NCBI GenBank assembly: GCA_936908745.1
Contig: CAKZFX010000020.1
Location: 1-64,000, forward strand
Direction: 5' to 3'
Length of the DNA: 64,000 bases
From: an uncultured Chitinophagaceae bacterium
GTDB taxonomy: Bacteria > Bacteroidota > Bacteroidia > Chitinophagales > Chitinophagaceae
This document shows positions 49,718 through 58,907 of this stretch, piece after piece (position 1 is the stretch's first letter; the number at the start of each line of letters is the position of its first letter). The notes below the pieces were generated by a model. It worked only from the letters and a program-made list of their open reading frames with translations. It had not been told where the DNA came from and made no database searches. Both the position numbers and the translations under genes were made by a program.

Positions 49718-50021
49718 TCTCAATCTTCGGCATACCCGGGTTTTTATAACCCAACTTTGTCAATGTGCTGCTTAACATCAACCGGATTGCTTTTTTGCCC
49801 ATCGTTGTTTTAAAATAGATTTCTCTTTTACGTGCATCTTCTTCAAAAAGATAAAACTCGCAAAAGATCAATTGAAGAGGTCTTCTATACATTGTGCTTT
49901 TAGTTTGCCCGGCATTATGAGCCTCTATCCTTTTTTCAAGATTACCGGAATAGCCTATATAAAGAAGGTGATCCTTTTCGCTGAATAAAATATAAACGCA
50001 ATAGCGTAATGTCATTTTCAT
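49695..50021 (-). CDS. GIY-YIG nuclease-superfamily protein
   Basis: 108 residues from ATG 50021 (a third ATG at 50015 is possible; the upstream TTG is unlikely). The GIY-YIG pattern is YCVYILFSEKDHLLYIGYSG, with the Arg of NLEKRIEAHN and Glu of the REIYFKT helix as the metal site. It is a single domain, like the UPF0213 (YhbQ-type) group. It lies tail-to-tail with the HNH gene and just downstream of the tRNA-Phe 3' end. Confidence 0.88.
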   Translation of the reverse strand: MKMTLRYCVYILFSEKDHLLYIGYSGNLEKRIEAHNAGQTKSTMYRRPLQLIFCEFYLFEEDARKREIYFKTTMGKKAIRLMLSSTLTKLGYKNPGMPKIEIIADDAD

Positions 50022-50131
50022 AAGCAATGCAATAATTAGTAAAATGAAAAGACATTGGGCGGGTGGTTCCGGAAGCAGACTTCCGGTATATTGCTGAAAG
50101 CAGAAACTTCCTTGTGTCAGTCGCTTCCGGG

Positions 50132-50206
50132 CACTCTAAAGCGAAAAAACCAATAAAAAAACCCAATACTATAATGTTAGTACTGGGCTTTTTCTGCTTT
50201 AGAGTG
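50132..50206 (-). terminator. tRNA-Phe trailer hairpin and terminator
   Basis: Inner stem: CCCAATACTA (50162-50171) and TAGTACTGGG (50178-50187), 9 of 10 pairs, with a poly-T tract on the minus strand (A run at 50155-50161). Outer perfect arms: CACTCTAAAGC (50132-50142) and GCTTTAGAGTG (50196-50206). The inner part is a typical terminator for the tRNA. The outer arm reaches the tRNA 3' end. Confidence 0.75.
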
Positions 50207-50277
50207 GTGTGGGGCGGGATCGAACCGCCGACACAAGGATTTTCAGTCCTTTGCTCTACCGACTGAGCTACCGCACC
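50205..50277 (-). tRNA. tRNA-Phe (GAA)
   Basis: 73 bases with a complete cloverleaf: D arm GCTC/GAGC, anticodon stem AAGGA/TCCTT with loop CTGAAAA (anticodon GAA), variable GTGTC, T arm GGCGG-TTCGATC-CCGCC. The acceptor stem GGTGCGG/CCACACC has one mismatch, C5 against A68. No CCA is encoded beyond the discriminator A (next bases CTC). The mismatch could be genuine or a sequence error. Confidence 0.95.
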
Positions 50278-50394
50278 ATTCCTGAAACACATCGACTCCG
50301 GTAAGTGGAAGCCTATCCTTCGCTTTTGTGCTTCGGGGCTGCAAATATAGAGGGAATTCACATAAAATCCACAAAATCGGGCAATTATGTTTTC

Positions 50395-52650
50395 CTACAT
50401 GCCATATTCGCTTAAAAACTTGATCCGCATGATCTTGAGCTGCTCCCAATTGAAGTCATGATCGGACAATTCTTCCTGCGCCACCTGCAGGGAAGACGTA
50501 TCGCAACTTTTAAAATAATCAATGATTTCGTCCTGCTCGTCCTCGTCCAGCATCTCGTCAATAGCGTAATCGAGGTTGAGTTTGGTACCGCTGGCCGCAA
50601 TCGTCTCCATTTCTTCCAGCATCTCATCCATACGCCAGCCTTTGTTTTTGGCGATGGTTTCCAGCGATACTTTTTTATCCGTATTCTGAATGATATAAAC
50701 CTTGTTGCCGCTCTTGTTCACCACGCTTTTCATCACAAAATCATCCGGCTTCACGATATTATTATCTTCTACATATTTGGCGATCAGTTCCACAAACGGC
50801 TTACCATAACGGATGGCTTTGCCTTTGCTAACGCCCTGGCACTTTTCAAGATCGGCCACTGTAGTCGGGTACATTGTGGCCATATCCTGCAAAGATGTTT
50901 CCAGGAAGATCACAAATGGCGGCAGGTTTTTCTTTTTCGCCTCTTTCTGGCGTATTTCTTTCAGCATTTCAAACAACCTGTCGTCCGTAGCAGCGCCATC
51001 GCTGGTTTCCACTGCTTCTTCATCGTCTGCATTCGCATCATCATACAGGTGGTTGAGAATAACCTTGAAGGATTTTGGCTTTTTGAGAAACGCCTCGCCT
51101 TTCTTGGTAAATTTCAATACACCATATTCCTCAATATCTTTTGTCAGCATGCCTTCCAGGATCAACTGGCGGATCAGTGAGTTCCAGAACAACATGTCCT
51201 TATCATTGCCGCTGGCAAAAATATCCAGCCCGTCGTGGCGGAACATTTGTATCTGTGGCGTTAGTCGGCCGATCAGTATCTGAACGACATATTCAGTAGC
51301 AAAACGTTCGTCGAGTGTTTTGATCACTTTCAATGCAATCGCTGCTTCGTCTTTCGCTTCCACTCTTTCTTTTGGATGCTTACAGTTGTCGCAAAGTCCG
51401 CAGTTTTCTTTTTCGTACTCTTCACCGAAGTAGCTCATCAGCACTTTGCGACGGCATACACCACTTTCCGCATAGGCTACGGTTTCATTGATCAGCTGTG
51501 CGCCCACTTCCCGTTCGCTGAGCGGTTTGTCACGCATCAGGTGTTCCAGTTTGCTTACATCTTTATGTGAATAGTAAAGAATACATTTTCCTTCCAGCCC
51601 GTCACGACCGGCACGGCCGGTTTCCTGGTAATAGTTTTCAATCGACTTCGGAATATTATAATGGATCACAAAACGGATATCCGGTTTGTCGATACCCATA
51701 CCAAAAGCGATCGTGGCGCAGATCACCTGTGTATCTTCATTCAGGAACTGGTCTTGCCTTTCTGCACGGAGTTTGGCATCCAGCCCGGCATGGTAAGCCA
51801 CGGCTTTGATACCATTGGCCATTAAAATATCAGCCAGTTCTTCCGTTGTCTTCCTGTTGAGCGTATAAATAATACCGCTTTTCGTTTTCATCGATTTGAT
51901 AAAGCGGACAATACTTTCGTCGGTCTGGTTCTTCTTGATCTTGGGAAGTATCTCGTAATAAAGATTGGTGCGGTTGAAAGAGGAAATAAAAATATTCGGT
52001 TCTTTCAGGTCCAGGTTCTTTACAATATCACTCTGCACTTTTGGCGTAGCCGTTGCGGTCAGCGCAATCACGGGCACATCCGGGTTTATCTGTATCATCA
52101 TCTCCCGCAGGCGGCGGTATTCCGGGCGAAAATCATGTCCCCACTCAGAAATACAATGGGCCTCATCCACGGCAAAGAATGAGATTTTTAAGTCGGCAAA
52201 AAATTCAAGGTTTTCCTGCTTGGTCAGCGTTTCCGGCGCCACGTACAGCATTTTTGTTTTGCCGCTCAGCAGGTCGTCGTGTACTTCTTTTATTTCTTTT
52301 TTGGTCAACGTGGAGTTTAAAAAATGCGCCACTTCATCATTGCTGCTGTAGCCACGAACAAGGTCCACCTGGTTTTTCATCAAAGCGATCAGTGGAGAAA
52401 CGATGATAGACACACCGTCCATCACCATCGCCGGCAACTGGTAGCAAAGACTTTTGCCACCGCCTGTTGGCATGATCACAAACGTATCATGCCCGGCGAG
52501 TAAGGATTCAATAACTTTTTCCTGTGTGCCTTTAAATTTATCAAAGCCGAAATGCTCTTGCAGTGCTTTGTGAAGGTCGAATCGTTGTTTGACTGGAGCC
52601 TTTTCTTTAACCGTCTTTTTAGCAGCGGTTTTTTTTGCTGTTGTTCCCAT
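50395..52650 (-). CDS. recQ: ATP-dependent DNA helicase RecQ
   Basis: 751 residues, a 3'-5' helicase for recombination and fork repair. Residues 1-22 are a Lys/Thr/Ala-rich tail. Motif 0 region FGFDKFKGTQEKVIESLLAG, motif I VIMPTGGGKSLCYQLPA, motif II AVDEAHCISEWGHDFRPEY, motif III LTATATPK, motif VI QETGRAGRDG. The zinc-binding Cys cluster follows (CRRKVLMSYFGE; CGLCDNC), then a winged helix. A C-terminal HRDC-type helical domain contains KCQGVSKGKAIRYGKPFV. A further acidic extension follows. At 751 residues it is about 140 longer than in E. coli. Confidence 0.96.
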   Translation of the reverse strand: MGTTAKKTAAKKTVKEKAPVKQRFDLHKALQEHFGFDKFKGTQEKVIESLLAGHDTFVIMPTGGGKSLCYQLPAMVMDGVSIIVSPLIALMKNQVDLVRGYSSNDEVAHFLNSTLTKKEIKEVHDDLLSGKTKMLYVAPETLTKQENLEFFADLKISFFAVDEAHCISEWGHDFRPEYRRLREMMIQINPDVPVIALTATATPKVQSDIVKNLDLKEPNIFISSFNRTNLYYEILPKIKKNQTDESIVRFIKSMKTKSGIIYTLNRKTTEELADILMANGIKAVAYHAGLDAKLRAERQDQFLNEDTQVICATIAFGMGIDKPDIRFVIHYNIPKSIENYYQETGRAGRDGLEGKCILYYSHKDVSKLEHLMRDKPLSEREVGAQLINETVAYAESGVCRRKVLMSYFGEEYEKENCGLCDNCKHPKERVEAKDEAAIALKVIKTLDERFATEYVVQILIGRLTPQIQMFRHDGLDIFASGNDKDMLFWNSLIRQLILEGMLTKDIEEYGVLKFTKKGEAFLKKPKSFKVILNHLYDDANADDEEAVETSDGAATDDRLFEMLKEIRQKEAKKKNLPPFVIFLETSLQDMATMYPTTVADLEKCQGVSKGKAIRYGKPFVELIAKYVEDNNIVKPDDFVMKSVVNKSGNKVYIIQNTDKKVSLETIAKNKGWRMDEMLEEMETIAASGTKLNLDYAIDEMLDEDEQDEIIDYFKSCDTSSLQVAQEELSDHDFNWEQLKIMRIKFLSEYGM

Positions 52651-52973
52651 TGCGATATGTATTTCCTCGCATCCTCATGCGGTTTCTTAAGATACTCATT
52701 TTACCCGGTGAAACCGATACTCTGTCTCTGTTTTTTCCAGGTCTTGTTTCATGGCGGAGCAAATAAGTGTTTTCTCTCGTGTAGTTGGGCCATTTTGCAT
52801 GACGGTAAAATGCCGGAGGGGATTCCTGCTAATCAGACCAAACCTTTAGAGGGACTGCGAATTTACAACCGGACTGCCGTTAAAGAAAGCTAAAACCGTT
52901 AAAAATTCAGGAGTGGTAGCAAGGTCACTAACAGTTCGTAGTAAAAGCTCTACTTTTGCCGCTCAACTTTGTT
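52651..52973. other. Spacer between recQ and kdsD
   Basis: 323 bases without a gene. The only element I can support is TACTTTTG at 52951-52958, a TAnnTTTG promoter -7 for kdsD, 16 bases before its ATG. The rest shows no repeat, strong hairpin or convincing frame. Confidence 0.45.
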
Positions 52974-53936
52974 ATGGCTGCTTCAGTTAAACAGATTGCT
53001 CTACGTACCATAGCGCTTGAAACACAGTCGGTTTCGGGTCTTTCAGCGTATATCAACGAGGATTTCGAAAAAACAGTGCAGGCGATTGCCGCCTGCCGTG
53101 GCCGTATTGTGGTAAGCGGTATCGGCAAAAGTGCCATTATTGCTCAAAAAATTGTGGCTACGCTCAACTCTACCGGCACCCCTTCTATTTTTATGCATGC
53201 TGCTGATGCCATTCATGGCGACCTGGGTATGATACAGCAGGAAGACGTGGTAATGGTGATCAGCAAAAGCGGCGAAAGTCCTGAAATAAAAGTGTTGGTC
53301 CCGCTGGTAAAAAATTTTGGCAACATCATCATCGGTATGGTGGGCAACAGCCAGTCTTTTTTAGCGCAACAGGCCACGCATATTTTAAATGTAACCGTAA
53401 CGCAGGAAGCATGTCCTAATAACCTGGCGCCAACGTCGAGTACAACAGCGCAATTGGTGATGGGTGATGCGATTGCCGTTTGCCTGATGGAAATGCGGGG
53501 CTTTCAACCCGGTGATTTTGCCAAATACCATCCCGGTGGCACATTGGGCAAAAAACTCTATTTGCGTGTAACGGATCTTTGTGCCAACAATGAGAAGCCC
53601 AAAGTGTTATCAGGTCAGTCGCTCAAAGAAGTGATCGTGGAAATGACAAAAAAGCGATTGGGTATAACAGCGGTGGTGGATACAGACAATAACTTATTAG
53701 GTATCATCACAGATGGTGATCTGCGTCGTATGCTCGAAAAAAGTATTGCGATTGACACCGTGACGGCCGATGATATTATGACGGCCAACCCGATCACCAT
53801 CAGCCCGGAAAAAATGGCGGTGGATGCACTGGAATTATTGCGGAGCAAAGAAATAAGCCAGCTGGCAGTGACGGAGAATGGGAAATATAAAGGAATTGTA
53901 CACCTTCATGATTTAATCAGAGAAGGATTATTATAA
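52974..53936 (+). CDS. kdsD: Arabinose-5-phosphate isomerase (KdsD/KpsF type)
   Basis: 320 residues from ATG 52974; an upstream in-frame TTG lies in the promoter. SIS domain (about 25-165) with GRIVVSGIGKSAIIAQKIVA, FMHAADAIHGDLGM and ISKSGESPEIK; two CBS domains (about 200-320) with KKRLGITAVVDTDNNLLGII and AVDALELLRSKEISQLAV. It interconverts ribulose-5-phosphate and arabinose-5-phosphate, the first step to KDO for lipopolysaccharide. manC follows within 36 bases, consistent with an envelope-sugar operon. Confidence 0.95.
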   Translation: MAASVKQIALRTIALETQSVSGLSAYINEDFEKTVQAIAACRGRIVVSGIGKSAIIAQKIVATLNSTGTPSIFMHAADAIHGDLGMIQQEDVVMVISKSGESPEIKVLVPLVKNFGNIIIGMVGNSQSFLAQQATHILNVTVTQEACPNNLAPTSSTTAQLVMGDAIAVCLMEMRGFQPGDFAKYHPGGTLGKKLYLRVTDLCANNEKPKVLSGQSLKEVIVEMTKKRLGITAVVDTDNNLLGIITDGDLRRMLEKSIAIDTVTADDIMTANPITISPEKMAVDALELLRSKEISQLAVTENGKYKGIVHLHDLIREGLL

Positions 53937-53971
53937 AGCATACATTGCTTGCTAAACGAGAACAAGAATCA

Positions 53972-55054
53972 ATGAACAAACATCACTATGTAGCGATAAT
54001 GGCCGGGGGGATTGGTAGCCGTTTTTGGCCAATGAGCCGTGCAAATTACCCCAAACAATTTCTTGATGTGCTGAACGTGGGAAAGACGCTGATACAGCAA
54101 ACCTTTGAACGGTATGCCAAAGTAGTTCCTGCCGAAAATATTTATATCGTCACTTCTGCTGAATATGTGCCATTGGTAAAACAACAATTACCAGAGGTGG
54201 CGGCTGAAAATATCGTGGCCGAACCGTCTAAAAAAAATACAGCGCCCTGCATCGCTTATATCGCTTTTAAGCTGTTTAAAAAAGATCCGAAAGCAGTGAT
54301 GATCGCCACACCATCGGATAACCTGATACTTGAACAGGATGAATTTCAAAAAACAGCGGCCACTGCATTGAAATTTGTTGACCATATCAATGCATTGGTG
54401 ACGATCGGCGTAAAACCTACTCATCCGAATACGGGCTACGGGTATATACAACATGAAACAGCGGCGGCTGCGCCGGATATTTACCAGGTTAAAACATTTA
54501 CCGAAAAACCCAATAAAGAACTGGCCGAAACATTTATCGCCAGCGGCGACTTTTTATGGAATGCCGGCATCTTTACATGGAAAGTAAAAAACATCCTGGC
54601 TGCGTTTGAAAAACACCTTCCCGAGATGTATGAAGTGTTTGCGGCCGAGAAAGATAAATTCAATACAGCAGAAGAAACGGCGGCCATCGAACAGATTTAC
54701 CCGCAGTGCACCAATATTTCCATTGACTTTGGCATCATGGAAAAAGCGGAAAACGTATACGTAATTCCTGCTACGTTTTCATGGAGCGACCTGGGCACAT
54801 GGAATAGTGCATGGGATAATATGGAGAAAGATTATTTTGGAAACGCTGTTGTTGGAAAACATGTAGTGGTGGTGGACGCTGATAACTGTATGGTACACGT
54901 ACCTGATAACAAACTGGTATTGCTGCAAGGCATGCATGATTATATCATTGTTGATACCAAAGATGTATTGATGATCTGCAAAAAAGACCAGGAACAGGAA
55001 ATTAAAGAATACGTAGCGGAGATCAAAAGAAACAAAGGCGACAAATTCCTCTGA
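53972..55054 (+). CDS. manC: Mannose-1-phosphate guanylyltransferase
   Basis: 360 residues from ATG 53972. Nucleotidyltransferase of the GDP-mannose pathway: signature AGGIGSRFWPMSRANYPKQF (GTP-binding and catalytic), then ATPSDNLILEQDEF, EKPNKELAETFIASGDFLWN and TFSWSDLGTW. It makes GDP-mannose for surface glycans or protein glycosylation. It lacks the C-terminal phosphomannose isomerase domain of bifunctional AlgA/ManC. Together with kdsD it supplies sugar precursors of the envelope. Confidence 0.94.
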   Translation: MNKHHYVAIMAGGIGSRFWPMSRANYPKQFLDVLNVGKTLIQQTFERYAKVVPAENIYIVTSAEYVPLVKQQLPEVAAENIVAEPSKKNTAPCIAYIAFKLFKKDPKAVMIATPSDNLILEQDEFQKTAATALKFVDHINALVTIGVKPTHPNTGYGYIQHETAAAAPDIYQVKTFTEKPNKELAETFIASGDFLWNAGIFTWKVKNILAAFEKHLPEMYEVFAAEKDKFNTAEETAAIEQIYPQCTNISIDFGIMEKAENVYVIPATFSWSDLGTWNSAWDNMEKDYFGNAVVGKHVVVVDADNCMVHVPDNKLVLLQGMHDYIIVDTKDVLMICKKDQEQEIKEYVAEIKRNKGDKFL

Positions 55055-55144
55055 TCAAACGAGAAATAAGCGGGCTAAGACAAACTTTGTAAAAGGGTTT
55101 GTGTAAATTGTTATACATAAACGAAACGCAAATCAGTACTGCTT

Positions 55145-55867
55145 ATGAACGCTTATCCTTTTCACAACATCCTGTTTCTTGATATAGAAACCGTTCCCCA
55201 ATTTTCTTCTTTTGAACAAGTGCCGGAGGACTGGAAAGAGCTTTGGTCCAGAAAAGCGGAAGCGCTGTTGCGCAACCGTGAAAATGAAAGTACAGAAAGC
55301 ATTTATCCCCGGGCTGGTATCTATGCCGAATTTGGAAAAGTGGTTTGTATCAGTTGTGGCTATATACAAGGCACAGGCGATCAGAAAAAAATCACACTTA
55401 AATCTTTTTCCGGCGATAATGAACAATTAGTGTTGCATCAATTCTCTGAAATGGTGAATCGCTGGTCGGCCGGTGAAACTAAATTTTTGTGTGCACACAA
55501 CGGAAAGGAATTTGATTTTCCTTATATCTGTCGCCGCATGATCATTAACAACCTGCCTATCCCTTCTATTTTAAATATCGCAGGCAAAAAACCATGGGAG
55601 GTTTCGCATTTAGACACCATGGACTTGTGGAAATTCGGCGATTTTAAAAATTACACATCACTGAACCTGCTGGCACATTCATTGGGCGTGCCTACGCCAA
55701 AAGATGATATTGACGGCAGCATGGTATGGGAAGTGTATTGGAAAGAACAAAACTTAGATCGCATCGTCACTTATTGTCAAAAAGATGTGGTGACGGTGGC
55801 GCAAATATTCCTGCGGATGCAGGGCGAAGCAATGATCAAACCGGCAAACATTGAAATAAAAAACTGA
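55145..55867 (+). CDS. PolB-like 3'-5' exonuclease (DnaQ fold)
   Basis: 240 residues of the predicted PolB-like exonuclease family. Exo I FLDIETVPQFS near the N-terminus, Exo II AHNGKEFDFPYICRRMI near residue 125, Exo III CQKDVVTVAQIFLRM near 215. All acidic metal ligands are present. It would act as a proofreading-type or repair exonuclease; the partner is unknown. The stop overlaps the RidA start (TGATG), so the two are cotranslated. Confidence 0.88.
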   Translation: MNAYPFHNILFLDIETVPQFSSFEQVPEDWKELWSRKAEALLRNRENESTESIYPRAGIYAEFGKVVCISCGYIQGTGDQKKITLKSFSGDNEQLVLHQFSEMVNRWSAGETKFLCAHNGKEFDFPYICRRMIINNLPIPSILNIAGKKPWEVSHLDTMDLWKFGDFKNYTSLNLLAHSLGVPTPKDDIDGSMVWEVYWKEQNLDRIVTYCQKDVVTVAQIFLRMQGEAMIKPANIEIKN

Positions 55868-56256
55868 TGGAAAGAATAAACTATTCATCCGGGGCCAGAT
55901 GGGAAGATATGGTTGGCTATAGCCGTGCTGTAAAAGTGGGCAATACTATTGAAGTGACGGGCACCGTGGCCGTGGATGAAAATAGCAATCTTGTCGGCGG
56001 CAATGATGCGTATGCACAGACAAAATTCATTTTGCAAAAAATAGAATTGGTTTTACAAAATGCAGGCGCCTCATTAAAAGATGTGGTGCGCACACGGATG
56101 TTTGTGACTGATATTTCACGCTGGGAAGAATATGGAAAAGCGCATGGGGAATTTTTTCACAGCATCAAGCCCTGCACCTCCATGATAGAAGTAAAAGGAT
56201 TGATTGCAGCCGAATATTTAATTGAAATTGAAGCTACTGCGATACTAAGCGCATAA
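55867..56256 (+). CDS. RidA-family protein
   Basis: 129 residues, the usual size of RidA (YjgF/YER057c/UK114) enzymes that hydrolyse reactive enamine/imine intermediates. Motifs: GNTIEVTGTVAVDENSNLVG, AYAQTKFILQKIELVLQNAG, VRTRMFVTDISRWEEYGKAH and SMIEVKGLIAAEYLIEIEAT. The catalytic Arg appears in VVRTRMFV. It follows the exonuclease gene with a one-base overlap; the functional link is unclear. Confidence 0.93.
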   Translation: MERINYSSGARWEDMVGYSRAVKVGNTIEVTGTVAVDENSNLVGGNDAYAQTKFILQKIELVLQNAGASLKDVVRTRMFVTDISRWEEYGKAHGEFFHSIKPCTSMIEVKGLIAAEYLIEIEATAILSA

Positions 56257-56315
56257 GCAACGATTTTGCTTCTTTTTACGTCTTATATAGATGGGCCTTT
56301 CGCTACTAAGTTGTT

Positions 56316-56356
56316 TCCCACGAACCCGCCTGCCGGCAGACAGGCAGGTATGTGGT
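56316..56356. repeat. Intergenic repeat, copy 7 (CCTGCCGGCAG palindrome)
   Basis: Contains CCACGAACC then CCTGCCGGCAGACAGGCAGG (56329-56348), the reverse-orientation relative of the palindromes at 6106 and 23395, followed by a TATGTGGTAAAG end. Confidence 0.6.
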
Positions 56357-56443
56357 AAAGATAATTTTCTCGATACCCGGCTGGCAAGAATACAATGTAT
56401 GCGTTGCTTGTTGTAAATTGAACATTCAATCATTCATACAATT

Positions 56444-57076
56444 ATGCGCCTGCTAACTTTTATCCTGTTTGCCAGTATTATTTTTATTGCCTGCAAAAGC
56501 AAAGACAAAGCAATGGAAGCAAAACCCGTTGAGCCAATTGCCAAAGACAGCTTGTTGGTTACTGATAGCTCATGGGGTGTGGTTACAAAGGACCTTTCTT
56601 TTACCGACCTGGTTGGTTTGTTTGGTAAAGAACAATTGAAGGATGAACGCATCTGCGGTCCTGAATGTGCTGATAGTATTGATGTGACATATATTTTCCC
56701 GGATACAGATAAAGAAATAACCGTGTATTGGAAAACAGGTGCCTGGCATAAGAACATTGCGTTTTTAGAAACCTATAAAGAAAAGTCCCCTTATTATACA
56801 AGCGATAGCCTGAAGATCGGTTCTACATTGGATCAACTGCTGAACAAAAACGGCCAAAAGATTTCTTTTTCCGGTTTTGGGTGGGATTATGGTGGTTATA
56901 TACAATCGTATAATGGCGGCACATTGGATAGCTCGCAGATCAATTACCGGTTAGACATCAACGACGAAGGCACGGCGCTTTTAGGCGATAGTAATTTTGA
57001 TACCGATATGCCTGCGGCAAAAAAAGCATTGACGAAGATCAAAGTATGGCAACTGCAACTTTCATTTGATAAGTAG
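56444..57076 (+). CDS. Hypothetical lipoprotein
   Basis: 210 residues. Lipoprotein signal LLTFILFASIIFIAC (lipid-modified Cys 17) followed by KSKDK. The mature part has several short strands (WGVVTKDLSFTDLVGLFG; VTYIFPDTDKEITVYWKTG; YSSDSLKIGST-type). CGPEC looks like a disulphide-forming pair. No family recognised. It probably sits on the inner leaflet of the outer membrane, judged by the signal only. Confidence 0.75.
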   Translation: MRLLTFILFASIIFIACKSKDKAMEAKPVEPIAKDSLLVTDSSWGVVTKDLSFTDLVGLFGKEQLKDERICGPECADSIDVTYIFPDTDKEITVYWKTGAWHKNIAFLETYKEKSPYYTSDSLKIGSTLDQLLNKNGQKISFSGFGWDYGGYIQSYNGGTLDSSQINYRLDINDEGTALLGDSNFDTDMPAAKKALTKIKVWQLQLSFDK

Positions 57077-57154
57077 GAAACAGACATACACATCTTTTTA
57101 AGCAAACAAAAATCATTGTTCTCATTATTATAAGCGATCTTATTTAATCTACGT

Positions 57155-58861
57155 ATGAAAAAAGTAATTCTGTCAGTAGCTTTTTTATCCAACCTGTATT
57201 TTGTTTACGCTCAGACATATCGTATTAATTGGAGTGAAGAAATAAAAACAAAGAAAGGTGTAGGCGATTTGAATGTCGTAACTGCCGATAATACCGGTCT
57301 TTATTTTACGGAAGCCCGGATGAAGATCAAACCGGGATTTTTTTCTGCAACATCTGTCCAGGCCAATTACAAGCTCTATAAAATGAACAAAAATTTTGTA
57401 GAGATATATGAAAAAGACTATGCAGATGAATTGAGAGGATTAGAATTTGATAGTTTTCAGCCGCTGGGAGAGAACCTTTACCTGTTTGCCACTGATTATC
57501 AGAAAAAAGGAAAATCATTTACAGTTTATGGGGCAAAGATTGATAAGAATTCCGGCAATATGATTTCTGGCCTTGCAGAAATGGAAAAATTTTCACTTGA
57601 AAGCAAAAAAGATGAGTTTCAAATGAGAGTTTCCCCGGTCAAAAATGAAAGTTCTTTTTTGGTAGTTAGTAATATTCTTGGTAAAGACTATGTTAATCTT
57701 AGAGTGCGATTGTTAGATAAAGAGCTTAAAACAAAACAAAGTACAGCGATAACTCTCTCGTTTACAAATGAGCAATTTACAGTGCAGGATGTAAAACTTA
57801 CAGATGATAATAAAATTGTTGTACTTGGAAAGGAGTATGAAGAAACGCTTGTGGGAAAAAAGAAAAGAAAGAAAATGATTTTTAAGAGTTATGTGATGAT
57901 GATTTATTCCAGCAACGGAAATAAAGAAAAAGATATTTTACTGAATTCGGGCGACCGTTTTATAATTAGCGGTAAATTGATTGAACAACCGGGAGGAAAT
58001 CTTTTGCTTGCAGGATTTTATAGTAATTCTATACGGAAAGAAAAATTGAGAGGATTTTTTATTAACAAGATTGATGTAAAAACTGGTGAATTGACTATTA
58101 ATTCATTCAAAGAAATTAATTCATCTATGTTAGGAGCAGCATCTTTAGACGAAAATGAGGAGACGAAGACGAAAAGCAAAGAGACTGAAAATCCTGAGGA
58201 TGATGATGACAAAGACCAATTTCCGAATGATTTTATAATACGGTCTGTTTACGTTAATCCAAGTGATAGTTCGATAGTTATTAATAGTGAAGTGCTAAAG
58301 AGAACTTTTTATTTTAGTACGAGTACTTATAATGATGGAGGACGAAGAACGACCTACACCACTTCTTATGATGGGTTTATAAACAAAGATCTTTTAATAA
58401 TCAATGCCGACAAGGATGGAAATATTCGTTGGGTTAATGCGATTCCAAAATCACAACGGGAGGAAGTTGTTTCAGGTGTAGCCGGTCCATCCGGTTCAAG
58501 CGTAAGTGGTTATTTTACAGGTGAAGCCGGAGTGCCATACTACTCATCCTTTGCCAGTTTGATTCATAATAATCAATTGATTCTTATATTGAATGATCAC
58601 ACTAATAATAAAACCAATACTGCTTACGGAAAGACGGTACAGGAAATATATGATTTTCAGAAATCAAGCAGCATTTATGGTATATCAATTGATCTTGCAA
58701 CCGGGAAAATGGATCGTAAGCTTATTGCTATTAATAATGGCGAAACCATTCCTATGCCAAGACATGCTTTGGTTGTTCAAAATGAACTATTTATTCCTTC
58801 ATGGAAAACCAAAAAGCTTGCAAAAACTAAAGTGCGATTTGCAAAAATTTTGGTAAAATAA
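57155..58861 (+). CDS. Secreted hypothetical protein, AT-rich
   Basis: 568 residues with a signal peptide (VILSVAFLSNLYFVYAQ). The mature protein is beta-rich with repeated patterns of D/N-G turns (LTDDNKIVVLGKEYEE; NLLLAGFYSNSIRK; IINADKDGNIRWVNAIPKSQ), suggesting a beta-propeller-like fold. A highly acidic, low-complexity stretch lies at about 335-352 (ENPEDDDDKDQ). Codon use is clearly richer in A/T than in the neighbours, particularly 57600-58860, which hints at recent acquisition. Function unknown. Confidence 0.8.
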   Translation: MKKVILSVAFLSNLYFVYAQTYRINWSEEIKTKKGVGDLNVVTADNTGLYFTEARMKIKPGFFSATSVQANYKLYKMNKNFVEIYEKDYADELRGLEFDSFQPLGENLYLFATDYQKKGKSFTVYGAKIDKNSGNMISGLAEMEKFSLESKKDEFQMRVSPVKNESSFLVVSNILGKDYVNLRVRLLDKELKTKQSTAITLSFTNEQFTVQDVKLTDDNKIVVLGKEYEETLVGKKKRKKMIFKSYVMMIYSSNGNKEKDILLNSGDRFIISGKLIEQPGGNLLLAGFYSNSIRKEKLRGFFINKIDVKTGELTINSFKEINSSMLGAASLDENEETKTKSKETENPEDDDDKDQFPNDFIIRSVYVNPSDSSIVINSEVLKRTFYFSTSTYNDGGRRTTYTTSYDGFINKDLLIINADKDGNIRWVNAIPKSQREEVVSGVAGPSGSSVSGYFTGEAGVPYYSSFASLIHNNQLILILNDHTNNKTNTAYGKTVQEIYDFQKSSSIYGISIDLATGKMDRKLIAINNGETIPMPRHALVVQNELFIPSWKTKKLAKTKVRFAKILVK

Positions 58862-58907
58862 AAACTGCTTTAGGTGACTTTATTTTATCTAGATAGAGAA
58901 ATGAATT

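Noticed and set aside
50100..50277. Duplicated tRNA end (att site) near tRNA-Phe
   Set aside because: I looked through 47.5-50.2 kb for a second copy of the T-arm and acceptor end and found none; the outer CACTCTAAAGC arm shares only trailer sequence.
50458..51180. 240-codon open frame on the plus strand
   Set aside because: It lies wholly antisense to recQ, and its product is rich in Phe, His and Ile with no domain, a typical mirror of a coding strand.
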